Shown here: positions 8,341-16,561 of the stretch, one piece after another
Numbering within the stretch: position 1 is the first letter of the stretch
How the letters are laid out: every line of letters begins with the position of its first letter
Virus record (IMG/VR): IMGVR_UViG_3300037628_000586
Location: 1-23,016 of that record
Length of the DNA: 23,016 bases
Strand: one strand, 5' to 3'
DNA from: a virus
Position numbers and translations under genes: made by a program
Notes under the pieces: generated by a model
Databases searched by the model: none
What the model was told of the DNA's origin: nothing
The model's input: only the letters and a program-made list of their open reading frames with translations

Positions 8341-8984
8341 CGTTTATCCCTCAAGTATCCTTGGGTTGAATTTCTAGGGGTTGGGTTTTGAGTGTTTTCC
8401 CACTTCTTGATACGCGAAACTTCTTCGGCATCAAGTTGGACCGATACGATCAATCGATCATCAACGTCAAATTCGTAGTAAGCGGAAAGGAGAGTTCTTT
8501 CGAATAAGGGAAGGAAATATTCTGGCCAAACAGTATCATCGGTATTATCTGCCACAATAGGCACAAGACGATAATAAGCAAGTTCGTTGAGAATACCTAG
8601 AGCACCATACCTGAAATAGATTTTAGTAGAATCCTCAAAAAAACCAATAGCCTTACGATCATCAGTAGAGGTTGTATCTTCTTCAAGATCGAATCTTTCC
8701 TGGACGCTGAGACGGTCGTTTTTCTGGAGAACAAATCCTGACTGAGTGTCTGACGAGAATTGCTGTGCAAAACGGAATTTCCCGTAGGTAGCTGCTGTTT
8801 TTGTAATAGTGTTATCAGTTATTGTAATACTGGTCTCAGATAATTCAAGAGCAAGCCAGTCACGCTCTAGGAACGCCTGCTGAAAAGCGGTATTCAGCCA
8901 GGACAACATTCTCACCCTAAGAGTAACACTGTTATCCTGGGTATGCGTCATTGCTGAATCAATAATTTGTTTTCCGTTTAACAT
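8337..8984 (-). CDS. Tail adaptor protein, P22 gp4 / T7 gp11-like, 215 aa
   Basis: A 215-aa protein with an N-terminal helical part (AMTHTQDNSVTLRVRMLSWL), a middle beta part, and a C-terminal helical part (LPLFERTLLSAYYEFDVDD, then a long helix with basic end). This is the pattern of the head-to-tail adaptor ring that sits beneath the portal and receives the nozzle. The length and placement directly before the gp10-like gene agree. The conserved Leu-Asn-Thr-Ala-Phe in the first helix is typical. The ribosome site GGAAGGTG lies upstream of the ATG. Confidence 0.82.
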   Translation of the reverse strand: MLNGKQIIDSAMTHTQDNSVTLRVRMLSWLNTAFQQAFLERDWLALELSETSITITDNTITKTAATYGKFRFAQQFSSDTQSGFVLQKNDRLSVQERFDLEEDTTSTDDRKAIGFFEDSTKIYFRYGALGILNELAYYRLVPIVADNTDDTVWPEYFLPLFERTLLSAYYEFDVDDRLIVSVQLDAEEVSRIKKWENTQNPTPRNSTQGYLRDKR

Positions 8985-8993
8985 GACACCTTC

Positions 8994-9332
8994 CTAGAAA
9001 AGTTTGATATCTCCAGCATCTTCGTTCTTGGCTTTGGTAGATTTTTCAGTGTTAGTATTGGAAGATTTTTCGGTTTTGACCGGTTCTTTGACAGGCTCTT
9101 TGGCCTCTCTAAGCAATCTCCTCGCTTCGAGTTTTGCACGAGTAACGATATCCTTGGCCCTCTTCCTGACATCCAGATCGTCAGGAGACAAATCGACCAG
9201 TTTTATACCTTCACGACGGGCCTTAGTGAGTAGATCTTTTCCGATACGCTTGGCCTCGGTTATTCGGGAGCTGGCCCTTTTAGCCAGCTCCCGTTTTGCC
9301 GCATCTCTACTCCATGATAAACAGAGAGCCAT
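8994..9332 (-). CDS. Basic helical late protein, 112 aa
   Basis: The chain is rich in Lys, Arg and Ala with long predicted helices (WSRDAAKRELAKRASSRI, then KARREGIKLVDLSPDDLD, and RAKLEARRLLREAKEPVK). The C-terminus is disordered and rich in Lys, Ser, Thr and Asn. No family is recognised. It lies between the decoration-like gene and the tail adaptor, 9 bp before the latter. The upstream ribosome site is weak, so it may depend on coupling to the preceding gene, whose stop is 2 bp away. It could be a DNA-binding virion protein or a head-completion factor. Confidence 0.65.
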   Translation of the reverse strand: MALCLSWSRDAAKRELAKRASSRITEAKRIGKDLLTKARREGIKLVDLSPDDLDVRKRAKDIVTRAKLEARRLLREAKEPVKEPVKTEKSSNTNTEKSTKAKNEDAGDIKLF

Positions 9333-9334
9333 AA

Positions 9335-9646
9335 TTACACACCATACTGAACGTAGGTGATCTTGTACAGCTCGTCAGCGGTCGGGGTAATCCCGGCAGC
9401 AGTCGGGTTCGTGAAAATAATGGAAACAGTATCGGCGGCTTTGATACGAAAACCTGCGATACCGAGACCGGCCTGATGGGTCGGTTTTTCGACAGCCAAA
9501 AGCATATCGGTCGTCAAGAGACCAGTAACAGTGAGGTCACGTTCAACAGTAGTGATAGTCGCAACTTCCGCCTGTGTACCAACATCAACCAGAATTTCGC
9601 GAATAGAGGTTTGATTTCCAGCGTCTCTTTTATCTCCAGCAGCCAC
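9335..9646 (-). CDS. Small decoration or head-stabilising protein, 103 aa
   Basis: A 103-aa beta-rich protein encoded directly after the major capsid gene. The pattern of alternating strands (TIREILVDVG-like opening, then VATITTVERDLTVTGL and DTVSIIFTNPTAAG) and its size resemble phage decoration and head-fibre-base proteins. The start is a GTG at 9646, supported by a strong GGAGG exactly 6 nt upstream; no ATG competes. The strong ribosome site suggests high expression, as expected for a protein present in many copies per capsid. Function is inferred from location and size. Confidence 0.75.
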   Translation of the reverse strand: MAAGDKRDAGNQTSIREILVDVGTQAEVATITTVERDLTVTGLLTTDMLLAVEKPTHQAGLGIAGFRIKAADTVSIIFTNPTAAGITPTADELYKITYVQYGV

Positions 9647-9673
9647 AATGGGCCTCCTTTCAAAACGTTTTAG

Positions 9674-9700
9674 CGGGGGTGATGACTATCACCACCCCCG
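9674..9700 (-). terminator. Strong GC hairpin after the major capsid gene (possible partial terminator or stability stem)
   Basis: A nine-to-ten-pair stem GGGGGTGAT / ATCACC-A-CCCCC (one bulged A) closes a GACT loop, 8 bp after the capsid stop codon. No long T-run follows on the minus strand (the sequence after it is GCTAAAACGTTTT), so it is not a classic intrinsic terminator. It may lower read-through or protect the 3' end of the capsid message. A 10-bp palindrome AAAACGTTTT (9662-9671) lies next to it. Confidence 0.6.
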
Positions 9701-9707
9701 GCAGAAT

Positions 9708-10718
9708 TTAGTTAACTACCAGTTCGACCACACCGAGGAATTTATTATCGGCAGCAACCTTACTCCAATTACCAGCGGTGTAAAGTGCGGCATTGGTCGG
9801 GTTGGTGTCGGTGACGTTCCACTTAACCAACTTGCAATGCGGAACGAAGTGCATGTTGGTAGAGACGACATCCTGGAGGGCCAGAATATCGCGATCCGTC
9901 TCGGTCATGATATCACGCTGCATACCATAATACATTGCACCTTTTTTCATCAGGTAACAACTATAGAGCGGATACGTCGGAGTGCCAGAATTCACATACA
10001 CGTTATCACTAACGATAATATCCAGACCCATGTACTGACCAGGAACCTTACCGTTGGTCTTATCAACCATCATGGTGGACTGGTTCATGGTAACAGTGCC
10101 AGGATCGTGCCGCTCAGGATAAACAATCAGTTTTTCCTTGAGCATATCACCGTAAACCTTCGCATGAACAACGATAGCGGAAAGTTGACCCACGGCATCG
10201 CCAAGAGAAAGAATGGCGGCGTCGATAACGTTAGTGCTTGCGATAGTCACCTTCGTACTCGAAATAACACCAACTTGCAGGCGGTGAGTATCTTTCAGCG
10301 TACCGGCAGAAGCATCGAAAATGCCGCGCAGGACTGAGATGATATGGTCGTTGGATTTCTTGCCCCACCATTTTGCAATGAGACGAGAAATTTCCTTCAT
10401 CGGGTCATCCCCGGAAAGGATGTGTGCCAAGTCACGGCTTGCCCATGCGTGTCCACGGTGACAGACAACACCGATGTCTTTCCCAGTTGTGATTTTACTT
10501 GGAACCATCGATTCATCGTCGGTCAGAACTTCATCGTCATCATCGAAGTCCACGTAGAACGGGATTTCTGCGAAATGGCCACCTTCACGGATATCTTTGT
10601 TGCCATAGTCCCTTGAAGCGAGACCGAGCGAAACGAAGTCCATGTAAGGAACGACTTGAGCTTGAACCATCTCCGAAAGAATTTCGGGGACGATTACATC
10701 AGCGATTCTTGTTGCCAT
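9708..10718 (-). CDS. Major capsid protein (HK97-fold, Gp13-like family), 336 aa
   Basis: Length and composition fit a phage coat protein. The HAWASRDLAHILSGDDPMKE motif (about 109-128), followed by ISRLIAKWWGKKSNDHIISV and a LRGIF turn, is typical of the Gp13-like group of HK97-fold capsid proteins. The N-terminal MATRIADVIVPEILSEMVQ helix and the E-loop-like acidic stretch FDDDDEVLTDDES (about 54-66) also fit. The C-terminal half (A- and P-domain) contains IVVHAKVYGDMLKE. It lies directly after the scaffold gene as expected. The start at 10718 is preceded by AAGGAG. It self-assembles with the scaffold around the portal. Confidence 0.9.
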   Translation of the reverse strand: MATRIADVIVPEILSEMVQAQVVPYMDFVSLGLASRDYGNKDIREGGHFAEIPFYVDFDDDDEVLTDDESMVPSKITTGKDIGVVCHRGHAWASRDLAHILSGDDPMKEISRLIAKWWGKKSNDHIISVLRGIFDASAGTLKDTHRLQVGVISSTKVTIASTNVIDAAILSLGDAVGQLSAIVVHAKVYGDMLKEKLIVYPERHDPGTVTMNQSTMMVDKTNGKVPGQYMGLDIIVSDNVYVNSGTPTYPLYSCYLMKKGAMYYGMQRDIMTETDRDILALQDVVSTNMHFVPHCKLVKWNVTDTNPTNAALYTAGNWSKVAADNKFLGVVELVVN

Positions 10719-10745
10719 ATGCCTTTCTCCTTATATTTCCAGGCG

Positions 10746-11759
10746 TTAAACCTGTTCGTCAATATGTTTGTCGTGCATACGTTTGTATTCCTTTGGATGC
10801 TTAGTCCGAAACGCATCACGTTCCTTGGGCTTCAAGCCAAGCCAATCGTCGTAGCTTTTCACCGAGATTTTATCACCACCACCGCCACCTTTACCACCGG
10901 GCTGATTGTTCTTGCCTTTTTCTTTTTTTTCTTTCTTTTCGGTGACTTCAGTATTTTCAGCTTCCATTTTGGTGGTGACCTTTCCATATGCAAAATTGAC
11001 TGCGGCTGTCGCTCCTTGGCGTTGAGCAATTTCAAGATACTGTCGGCCAATTAATTCGTCATCAGCAGCCATTTCCCAGAACATATCTCCAGCCTTATTG
11101 AACACTTCAACAGGAATTTTCTTGGTCTTGCGGAAGAATTCGGCGGCATCGGTTAATTCGTTTGCCATCGCTTCAGCAGATGTCGTAGAGTTTGCCGATT
11201 CGCTCTGGTTTTTTTCCCACTCCTGTTTCTTTGCTGCATTTTCATCGACCGCATCAAGGATTTTGGTTGCCTCACGTTGTTTCTGTGCGGCCTTAAAAAG
11301 ATCACCTGATTCAGTCAACGTATTGGCTTCACCTTGAAGCCTTTCAATTTCCTGCTTAACGGCAGTCATATTGAGTTCGATGAATGGTTTTTCCCCGGCA
11401 GATTGATCTTTCTTAAACTGCTCGAAAGCAGTTTTAAGCTCCCGGTTTTCTCTGGCTAACTCAGTAATACGGTCGTCGCGGTTTTTCTGGTGTCCGCCCT
11501 TTTCAGAACCTTCACCGTCATCATCGCCACCAGCACCGTCATCATCGCCAGTACCACCATCGTCGTCGCCAGCATCATCGCCAGCATCACCTTTGCCACT
11601 ATCCTGATCCGCACCAGAATCTTCATCGCCTTCGGCGGCAGTGCCATCGGTTTCTTCGTCTTCAAGGATTTCCCCATCTTCGACCTCGAATTCGAATTCG
11701 TCGCCACCATGATCCGCATCATGATTTTCGGGTACGGTCCCAGCTTCGGTTTTTGCCAT
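10746..11759 (-). CDS. Scaffolding protein, 337 aa
   Basis: It sits between the portal and capsid genes and has the composition of a phage scaffold: very acidic, disordered N-terminus (residues about 10-95, with D/G-rich repeats such as GDDAGDDDGGTGDDDG), a central helical coiled-coil region (about 95-235), and a Lys/Gly-rich linker. The C-terminal SYDDWLGLKPKERDAFRTKH segment resembles the coat-binding helices of scaffolds. The start is the ATG at 11759, which has GGGAGA at good spacing; an in-frame ATG 21 bp upstream has no ribosome site and is less likely. It is expected to guide capsid assembly and then leave. Confidence 0.82.
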   Translation of the reverse strand: MAKTEAGTVPENHDADHGGDEFEFEVEDGEILEDEETDGTAAEGDEDSGADQDSGKGDAGDDAGDDDGGTGDDDGAGGDDDGEGSEKGGHQKNRDDRITELARENRELKTAFEQFKKDQSAGEKPFIELNMTAVKQEIERLQGEANTLTESGDLFKAAQKQREATKILDAVDENAAKKQEWEKNQSESANSTTSAEAMANELTDAAEFFRKTKKIPVEVFNKAGDMFWEMAADDELIGRQYLEIAQRQGATAAVNFAYGKVTTKMEAENTEVTEKKEKKEKGKNNQPGGKGGGGGDKISVKSYDDWLGLKPKERDAFRTKHPKEYKRMHDKHIDEQV

Positions 11760-11778
11760 AATTTTTCTCCCAATCACC

Positions 11779-11794
11779 ACCGGATAATTCCGGT
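11779..11794 (-). other. Stem-loop upstream of the scaffold gene
   Basis: A perfect 6-bp inverted repeat ACCGGA / TCCGGT with a 4-nt loop, directly after the stop codon of the 112-aa gene and about 10 nt before the scaffold ribosome site. There is no T-run. It may affect message stability or ribosome access. Confidence 0.5.
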
Positions 11795-12133
11795 TTATTT
11801 GCGTCGATTCATTATTCTTCTATACCAATTAGAAAATTTCCATTTTTTCTGTTTATCTTGTTCATTCATAACACACTCAATGATGTTTGGCAAGACAGTG
11901 TTCAAAATATATCTTAGAGCTGCTATATTTCTGGCTGTCTCAAAATCTCCTGCGAGGACAGCTTTGTCATATTCAAGCAGCTTTTTTTTCGAGAGGGTAG
12001 ATAAGGCACGTACTATAAGTCCGGTTCCAGGATGTCGTAACCAATCCTTAACGACGATCTTTCGATCCTTGGTGTCTGTTTCTGGAAATGAGCCGGTTTT
12101 TACACCGAGTATATTCCATTTTCGTGCGCTCAA
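11795..12133 (-). CDS. Hypothetical protein between portal and scaffold, 112 aa
   Basis: A 112-aa basic, mostly helical protein. The first half holds a GSFPETDTKDRKIVVKDWLR stretch; the second half has a helix with LYSKK-like basic patches and ends in KWKFSNWYRRIMNRRK. No family or motif is recognised. Its start overlaps the portal stop by ATGA, so translation is coupled. Genes at this spot in P22-like phages can be small packaging or assembly factors, but nothing visible here decides that. Confidence 0.7.
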   Translation of the reverse strand: MSARKWNILGVKTGSFPETDTKDRKIVVKDWLRHPGTGLIVRALSTLSKKKLLEYDKAVLAGDFETARNIAALRYILNTVLPNIIECVMNEQDKQKKWKFSNWYRRIMNRRK

Positions 12134-14253
12134 TCGAATCCACCTTGTCCGCCTTGTTGGATACCACCACCGTCAGAAAGTCCTTCAGATGAGGTTTCAT
12201 CGGCAGGTCCAGACGGAACCTTTGCGCCACTTATTCCGCTTCCACCACCCGGCCTTTGGTCTCCATCAGCTGAATTGAGCACTGAGGTAGTTACACTTTC
12301 TGAGGCAATAATAAAGGCTTCAAGCACTTTCATTGTTACTGGGTGTAACTGCTCTGGATTTGAGAGTAATTGATTGAGAGAAACAAGATCGATGTTGAGA
12401 TTGCCTTTCAGTTCTGGCCCAGGAGGTTGAGGGGGTACTGATGGAGTAAACGCATCAGGATCATATCCAGCCAGAGTATTAAGCTGACGAGCAATCAACC
12501 CCATGTCGGTGGGTACTCCATTACCTTGTCTCCACGCAGCTAAATTGACCAATGTGTTTGCTTTTGCTTCTCTTGGAGCCGTCCCGAGACCGGCGTTTAT
12601 CTGAACGTCAAATTCAACATCAAGTTGGCGAATATCGATCTGTGGAGGACCGGATACACCACCTACTTGTGGAGTATTGAATGGGGTGGCTTCCCCGGTT
12701 TCCTGGTTTGGTTGGCCGGTAACGCGGCTACCTGCGATTCTTAAAATAGTTTCATCTGTTTCATAGGCAATAATCATTTGCCCAAGGAGATATAAAAGCG
12801 GACTGAAAAATGTTTCATTTCGAACGATTAACTGAACAGAGAGTTTTTCGTTCTGGCTTCCCAATGCTAATTGTACGGCACCAAGGGTTTTTCCTGTTCC
12901 GCGAGGAACAAGGTGTTTGCTGCCTGAACCAACAGGAACAACTTGTGCCATTTCAGATTCAAGGGAATCAGCTACTCGCATTGAATCTAAAATGCCTTCT
13001 TTTTGCTCAATCCTGTCATATTCGTCTCTATCTGCGTAAAACACTCTGGCGTTAAGCAGGTCATCAACCTCGATATCAGAATCATGATCAACTCGCCAAC
13101 GCCCTTGGATATCTATTTTTGCTTTATCGGCAATATTGTTTTTCTGATTAATGAGTTCATCTTCAAGTGGGGCAATTGTCTCTGGCTCTCCACGACCAAT
13201 CGACTCCCATAACTTCATCTTGTGAGTGCCTAGAACGGCTGGCAAACGATCAACACGACGACCGTTAAAAAACACGTCGTTGACGGAACGGCGACTTGAA
13301 ACTACCACTTCACCTTCGAAGGTGAATTGACACATCCATTTACCACCAACCTCTTTATCAAAACAGATCCAGATTTCAGCTTGATCATTGTGCTCAAGAC
13401 TGTCTGAGTCTTTATCTGGAACGGTAGTTTTGGAATCAACTCCCTCGGTGTGAACACGAACGTATCCTTGGGCCTGGGTTTTGTCGAATTTATCGAAAAC
13501 TTCTTGATTCGCAAGATTCTCCATCTCAACCATTGAACGTTTTACTTTTACGATGCACATCGAACCAAGATTGATATTGAGTAACGGTGCCTTATAATCC
13601 CAGATCAGATCTTGTCCTGGTTTGAGAGGATCGATCCAGAAACTATCCGTTACGACAATCTCTTCATCAATTTCCATGATGTGAACTGGAGCACCGATAG
13701 ATGCGAATTCAATGAATTGCTCTTCAGTGATTTCACGCATCGATTCAGGCGGTCCGCCTTCTTCACCAAAATGGAAAACCTCTTTTTTTTCAGTATAAGA
13801 TTCTTTGTTCCACCAGACAAATGCCGCTTCAAGCCCATCTGCAAACGCTGCTGTAAGACTACTGACATGCCACGTTACAAACGGGAATGTGTTTTTCATT
13901 CGGTATTTGAGTATTTCGGTGAGCCATCGGGCGAGGAGTTCTTTTTCTGGATCTACTGAACCACCTCTTGACGTAAATGTTATTGAGTCAGGGTCGGCAT
14001 GAAATTCCATGACGGCACGTTCTACTGCTGCATCTACCGTGGCGGTTGATTTAACGGAGGGTATTGCTGAAAGACCTCGTTTTTCTCGTTCCTCTTTATC
14101 TTTAACATCCATGCGATATCTGCGTCGATTATCGTCAAGTTTGCCTTTCAATCCACTCTCATACCAGGAATTAAACGAAGCTTCAAAATCTCGAAACTTT
14201 CCAAGCTTTTCTGCTTTTGTGTTTCTTCCGCTGCTATCTGCTGGTATTGACAA
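12130..14253 (-). CDS. Portal protein, P22-like, 707 aa
   Basis: The length matches the P22-type portal (about 725 aa). The helical N-terminal region (FNSWYESGLKGKLDDNRRRY) leads into a beta region, then a long wing or stem part with QKNNIADKAKIDIQGRW and VFYADRDEYDRI. The C-terminus is Gly/Ser/Pro-rich and disordered (DGDQRPGGGSGISG). It forms the dodecameric ring through which DNA enters. The preferred start is a TTG at 14253 with GGAG 6 nt upstream. Another in-frame TTG at 14265 lacks a ribosome site, and the next Met is far inside. It follows the large terminase, as in most podoviruses. Confidence 0.88.
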   Translation of the reverse strand: MSIPADSSGRNTKAEKLGKFRDFEASFNSWYESGLKGKLDDNRRRYRMDVKDKEEREKRGLSAIPSVKSTATVDAAVERAVMEFHADPDSITFTSRGGSVDPEKELLARWLTEILKYRMKNTFPFVTWHVSSLTAAFADGLEAAFVWWNKESYTEKKEVFHFGEEGGPPESMREITEEQFIEFASIGAPVHIMEIDEEIVVTDSFWIDPLKPGQDLIWDYKAPLLNINLGSMCIVKVKRSMVEMENLANQEVFDKFDKTQAQGYVRVHTEGVDSKTTVPDKDSDSLEHNDQAEIWICFDKEVGGKWMCQFTFEGEVVVSSRRSVNDVFFNGRRVDRLPAVLGTHKMKLWESIGRGEPETIAPLEDELINQKNNIADKAKIDIQGRWRVDHDSDIEVDDLLNARVFYADRDEYDRIEQKEGILDSMRVADSLESEMAQVVPVGSGSKHLVPRGTGKTLGAVQLALGSQNEKLSVQLIVRNETFFSPLLYLLGQMIIAYETDETILRIAGSRVTGQPNQETGEATPFNTPQVGGVSGPPQIDIRQLDVEFDVQINAGLGTAPREAKANTLVNLAAWRQGNGVPTDMGLIARQLNTLAGYDPDAFTPSVPPQPPGPELKGNLNIDLVSLNQLLSNPEQLHPVTMKVLEAFIIASESVTTSVLNSADGDQRPGGGSGISGAKVPSGPADETSSEGLSDGGGIQQGGQGGFD

Positions 14254-14269
14254 TGTTTTCTCCAAGAGG

Positions 14270-14302
14270 AAGAGGAGCCGACACGAATGCCGGACTCCTC
14301 TT
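14270..14302 (-). other. Leader hairpin just upstream of the portal ribosome site
   Basis: The plus-strand arms AAGAGGAG (14270-14277) and CTCCTCTT (14295-14302) are a perfect 8-bp inverted repeat, extended by an inner CCG/CGG pairing. On the minus strand the stem ends about 8 nt before the GGAG of the portal start. A second small stem, GACG...CGTC, lies upstream in the same leader. It could control portal translation or message stability. No T-run follows, so a terminator is unlikely. Confidence 0.55.
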
Positions 14303-14335
14303 TGACGAGGGACGCAACCACGTCGGGGTACTGTA

Positions 14336-14365
14336 TTAATAAAACAGATTATGTCTAAATGTCAA
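14336..14365 (-). promoter_or_regulatory. Putative sigma70-like promoter for the portal-onward operon
   Basis: A perfect TTGACA at 14365-14360, 4 nt after the large terminase stop, is followed at 18 nt by TATTAA (14341-14336). A transcript would start near 14330 and carry the hairpin leader. The block shares a bipartite element (CAGATTATG ... ATGTCAA on the plus strand) with the promoter before the 18370-18939 gene. Confidence 0.5.
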
Positions 14366-14368
14366 GGT

Positions 14369-16039
14369 TTATCTTCGATACACACCCTTCATATCGACTT
14401 TTCTTTTTTCCGTTTTATGCCGACCGCCACGGAATTTCCGGTCATCTCCAGCTTCAGTCATCATCAGGCAGTCGCTTTCATCCGGGGATTCCCAGTCCTG
14501 GCTGATTTTCATTTTCTTGATTTCTTTTTTCGAGCTTACAACAACCATGCCATTTTCTTCATGATATTTCATGCAACCTAATTGATCTATCAGATTCTGG
14601 TCAGGAGGAAGGGCGATCCTACCGTCTTCAAATCTGATCCGCAGTTTCCACCATAACTGATCACGGAGTTTTCTAAATCGTCTTCCTTCGAATTTTGGAT
14701 TCTCTTCTTCTGTGGGGCGTTTACGAACGTCAACGGAATAAATCTTCCGGTATCTCAATTCCTTGAGTCTGTCATGGACACCACACCCGACACCGATATT
14801 GTCAATGAAACATCCGTATCGGCCTTCATGCTCGTCGAGAACTTCAGCAACGATATTGGTGAACACCATTGTATCTGAGCCGTTAAATCGCAGGATCTCG
14901 TCTGACACTATTGGGCCATGCCTCTTCAGGACAACGGCACTATCGCCCCCGGCAGCAGGATCAACACCAATCATCCAGGGATCATTTATATCTGCTTCCA
15001 TCAGATTGTTTTCCCACCGTTCGACTGCCTCTTCAATTCGATCTTGAGGAATCAGGGTGTCGGCATCGGTCCTGGGTGGTAGACCACGAACTCGAATTCG
15101 ATATGGAGTGGAATCGCGACCGTATTTTTTCAGGAGGGTTTTGTTTCTGTTTTCCAGGACGGGCAGAAGATCAGAAGTCTCACCGTCCCAATGTAGTGGC
15201 AGAAACGGAGAGTTCTTCTTCTGACTATCAACGGCATATCCCTTCGAGCGGGTGGGATTGAATATGACCAGAATGAGATTAATAACACCGGTCAATGTAC
15301 CTTCGAGTGGTTTAAACACTCCGCTCTGGATACCGGACGCTTCGTCGGCCAAGATGAACATGTATTTCGCGTGTCGTCCACCGATACCTTCGGCTTGTTC
15401 TTCAACTGAATCTTTAACGTTAATTGTGACTGCCTCAAGAAAATGCGTTTCGCCGTCGTTCTTTTTTCCACCTACGATTTTTGCGAAGATCTTTTCAGAC
15501 TGGCGAACAAACATTTCGTCAAGCAGCCCATTCCTTTTTTTTCCGTCTTCATTATGAGATGAGGATAGTGAAGCTGTCTTACCCATTTCAGACCAGAAGA
15601 CGTTTTTCAATTGCTTTTTCGATGTGGCGGTTGCCATACATTTGCAGTCGCCTTGATCGTCACTGAAGACACTCAGAAACCACCACATCGCCAAGGCGCC
15701 GAAAAAATCTTTCCCTAAACCTTGACCGGACTGAATGGATATTCCGATGCGTGTTGCGTACCACGCTTCAGTCCACATTTCATCTTCGTCACCTTTGAGT
15801 TCTTCGCCCCTCCGTTTCTTCAGTTTTGCAGCGATGATTAGTCCCAGCTCGATAAAAGCTTTTTCCTGATCGGTAGTCAGGCCGGTTTTGGTAGGCGAGT
15901 CAACACCGGTAAGAGCCTTGAACTCTTTACGCAATGAATCACCGAAAAAATCGTCTACCCACTCTAGTGGTTGAGTCTGGTAGACGATATATCTTTCGGT
16001 TAATGCTTTAAGGGTTTTTTCTTCTTCGGAATTACTCAT
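14369..16039 (-). CDS. Terminase large subunit (packaging ATPase and nuclease), 556 aa
   Basis: The ATPase half has a Walker A-type loop SGQGLGKD (about 104-111), a Walker B YMFILADEAS with the Asp-Glu pair (about 232-233), and a coupling motif NPT. The nuclease half has MIGVDPAAGGDS, CFIDNIGVGCG and SPDESDC, supplying the three acidic metal ligands of the RNase-H-like fold. The length is normal for the family. The start is taken at the ATG at 16039, which overlaps the amidase stop. An in-frame ATG at 16057 lacks a ribosome site. It pumps DNA through the portal and cuts concatemers. The WEDD-like and HTH parts of the small subunit are encoded separately. Confidence 0.9.
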   Translation of the reverse strand: MSNSEEEKTLKALTERYIVYQTQPLEWVDDFFGDSLRKEFKALTGVDSPTKTGLTTDQEKAFIELGLIIAAKLKKRRGEELKGDEDEMWTEAWYATRIGISIQSGQGLGKDFFGALAMWWFLSVFSDDQGDCKCMATATSKKQLKNVFWSEMGKTASLSSSHNEDGKKRNGLLDEMFVRQSEKIFAKIVGGKKNDGETHFLEAVTINVKDSVEEQAEGIGGRHAKYMFILADEASGIQSGVFKPLEGTLTGVINLILVIFNPTRSKGYAVDSQKKNSPFLPLHWDGETSDLLPVLENRNKTLLKKYGRDSTPYRIRVRGLPPRTDADTLIPQDRIEEAVERWENNLMEADINDPWMIGVDPAAGGDSAVVLKRHGPIVSDEILRFNGSDTMVFTNIVAEVLDEHEGRYGCFIDNIGVGCGVHDRLKELRYRKIYSVDVRKRPTEEENPKFEGRRFRKLRDQLWWKLRIRFEDGRIALPPDQNLIDQLGCMKYHEENGMVVVSSKKEIKKMKISQDWESPDESDCLMMTEAGDDRKFRGGRHKTEKRKVDMKGVYRR

Positions 16040-16466
16040 GGAACCATTCGTAAACATTGAAACATGGGCATTTTTTCGTCACGCCCGGAAGATCGTTGTG
16101 GCCAACTGTGGCGGTGATTGTTGGAAACTGCGATTCAAGTTCAATACAGAGGTAGTTCAGCATCTTCATCTGGCGAAAAGTGAAGTTGAATTCAGGATTT
16201 CCATCGATATCTCTTCCACCAACCAGACAAATACCAACACTCTCTGTGTTAAAACCAGCAGCATGAGCACCCACTTCGTCACACACATCACCATCGCCAT
16301 CCAGATCCCGCCCGAGTTCCAAAGTACCGTCTCGGGGAATCACATAGGCGTATCCAATGGCGTCCCACCCCCGCTCTTCACGATGCCATCGGTCGATATC
16401 GCTGGCATGAATGTCCTGGCTGGGGTGGGTGTCGGAGCAATGGATGACAATCATTGTTTTAGTCAA
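16032..16466 (-). CDS. N-acetylmuramoyl-L-alanine amidase, T7 lysozyme-like endolysin, 144 aa
   Basis: It aligns by eye with T7 lysozyme through the whole chain: VIHCSDTHPSQDI at the start (His9 as a zinc ligand), IGYAYVIPRDGT (Tyr39 as catalytic candidate), GAHAAGFN, VGICLVGG, and GHNDLPGVTKKCPCFNV near the end (His123, Lys131 or Lys132, Cys133). It cleaves the amide bond between MurNAc and L-Ala in peptidoglycan for lysis. No signal peptide is seen, so a holin is needed. The TTG at 16466 has GGAGG at 5 nt; an ATG 12 bp upstream overlaps that ribosome site and is unlikely. A DLDGDGDVCDE insertion looks like a calcium-binding loop. The stop overlaps the large terminase start. Confidence 0.9.
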   Translation of the reverse strand: MTKTMIVIHCSDTHPSQDIHASDIDRWHREERGWDAIGYAYVIPRDGTLELGRDLDGDGDVCDEVGAHAAGFNTESVGICLVGGRDIDGNPEFNFTFRQMKMLNYLCIELESQFPTITATVGHNDLPGVTKKCPCFNVYEWFHE

Positions 16467-16478
16467 AATAACCTCCAA

Positions 16479-16553
16479 TGAGTGCTGGCAGGTGAACAGG
16501 ATTCACAAAATCCCTCTTAACGTTGCCTGCGCGTATCCTCTTAACAGCACTCA
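16479..16553 (-). other. Inverted repeat in the leader of the amidase gene
   Basis: The arms TGAGTGCTG (16479-16487) and CAGCACTCA (16545-16553) are a perfect 9-bp inverted repeat around a 57-nt loop. A smaller GCAGG/CCTGC pair lies inside. It fills the 95-bp gap between the acidic protein gene and the amidase start, so it could form a structured leader that tunes endolysin expression. Confidence 0.4.
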
Positions 16554-16561
16554 ACTGTGAA

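Noticed and set aside
9648-10337. 229-aa plus-strand open frame opposite the capsid gene
   Set aside because: It lies entirely antisense to the well-supported major capsid gene, lacks a ribosome site of its own, and its low-complexity His/Asn-rich sequence reflects the complementary strand.
11760-11780. Scaffold start at the upstream ATG (7 extra residues)
   Set aside because: GGGAGA lies inside that extension and is spaced correctly for the ATG at 11759.
11490-12278. 262-aa plus-strand open frame opposite scaffold and portal
   Set aside because: It is the mirror of the Asp/Gly-rich scaffold start; the Ile/Thr/Ala-rich product is the expected artefact.
16038-16481. 147-aa plus-strand frame opposite the amidase
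   Set aside because: The minus-strand frame is a clear T7-type amidase with all catalytic residues, so the plus-strand frame is a shadow.
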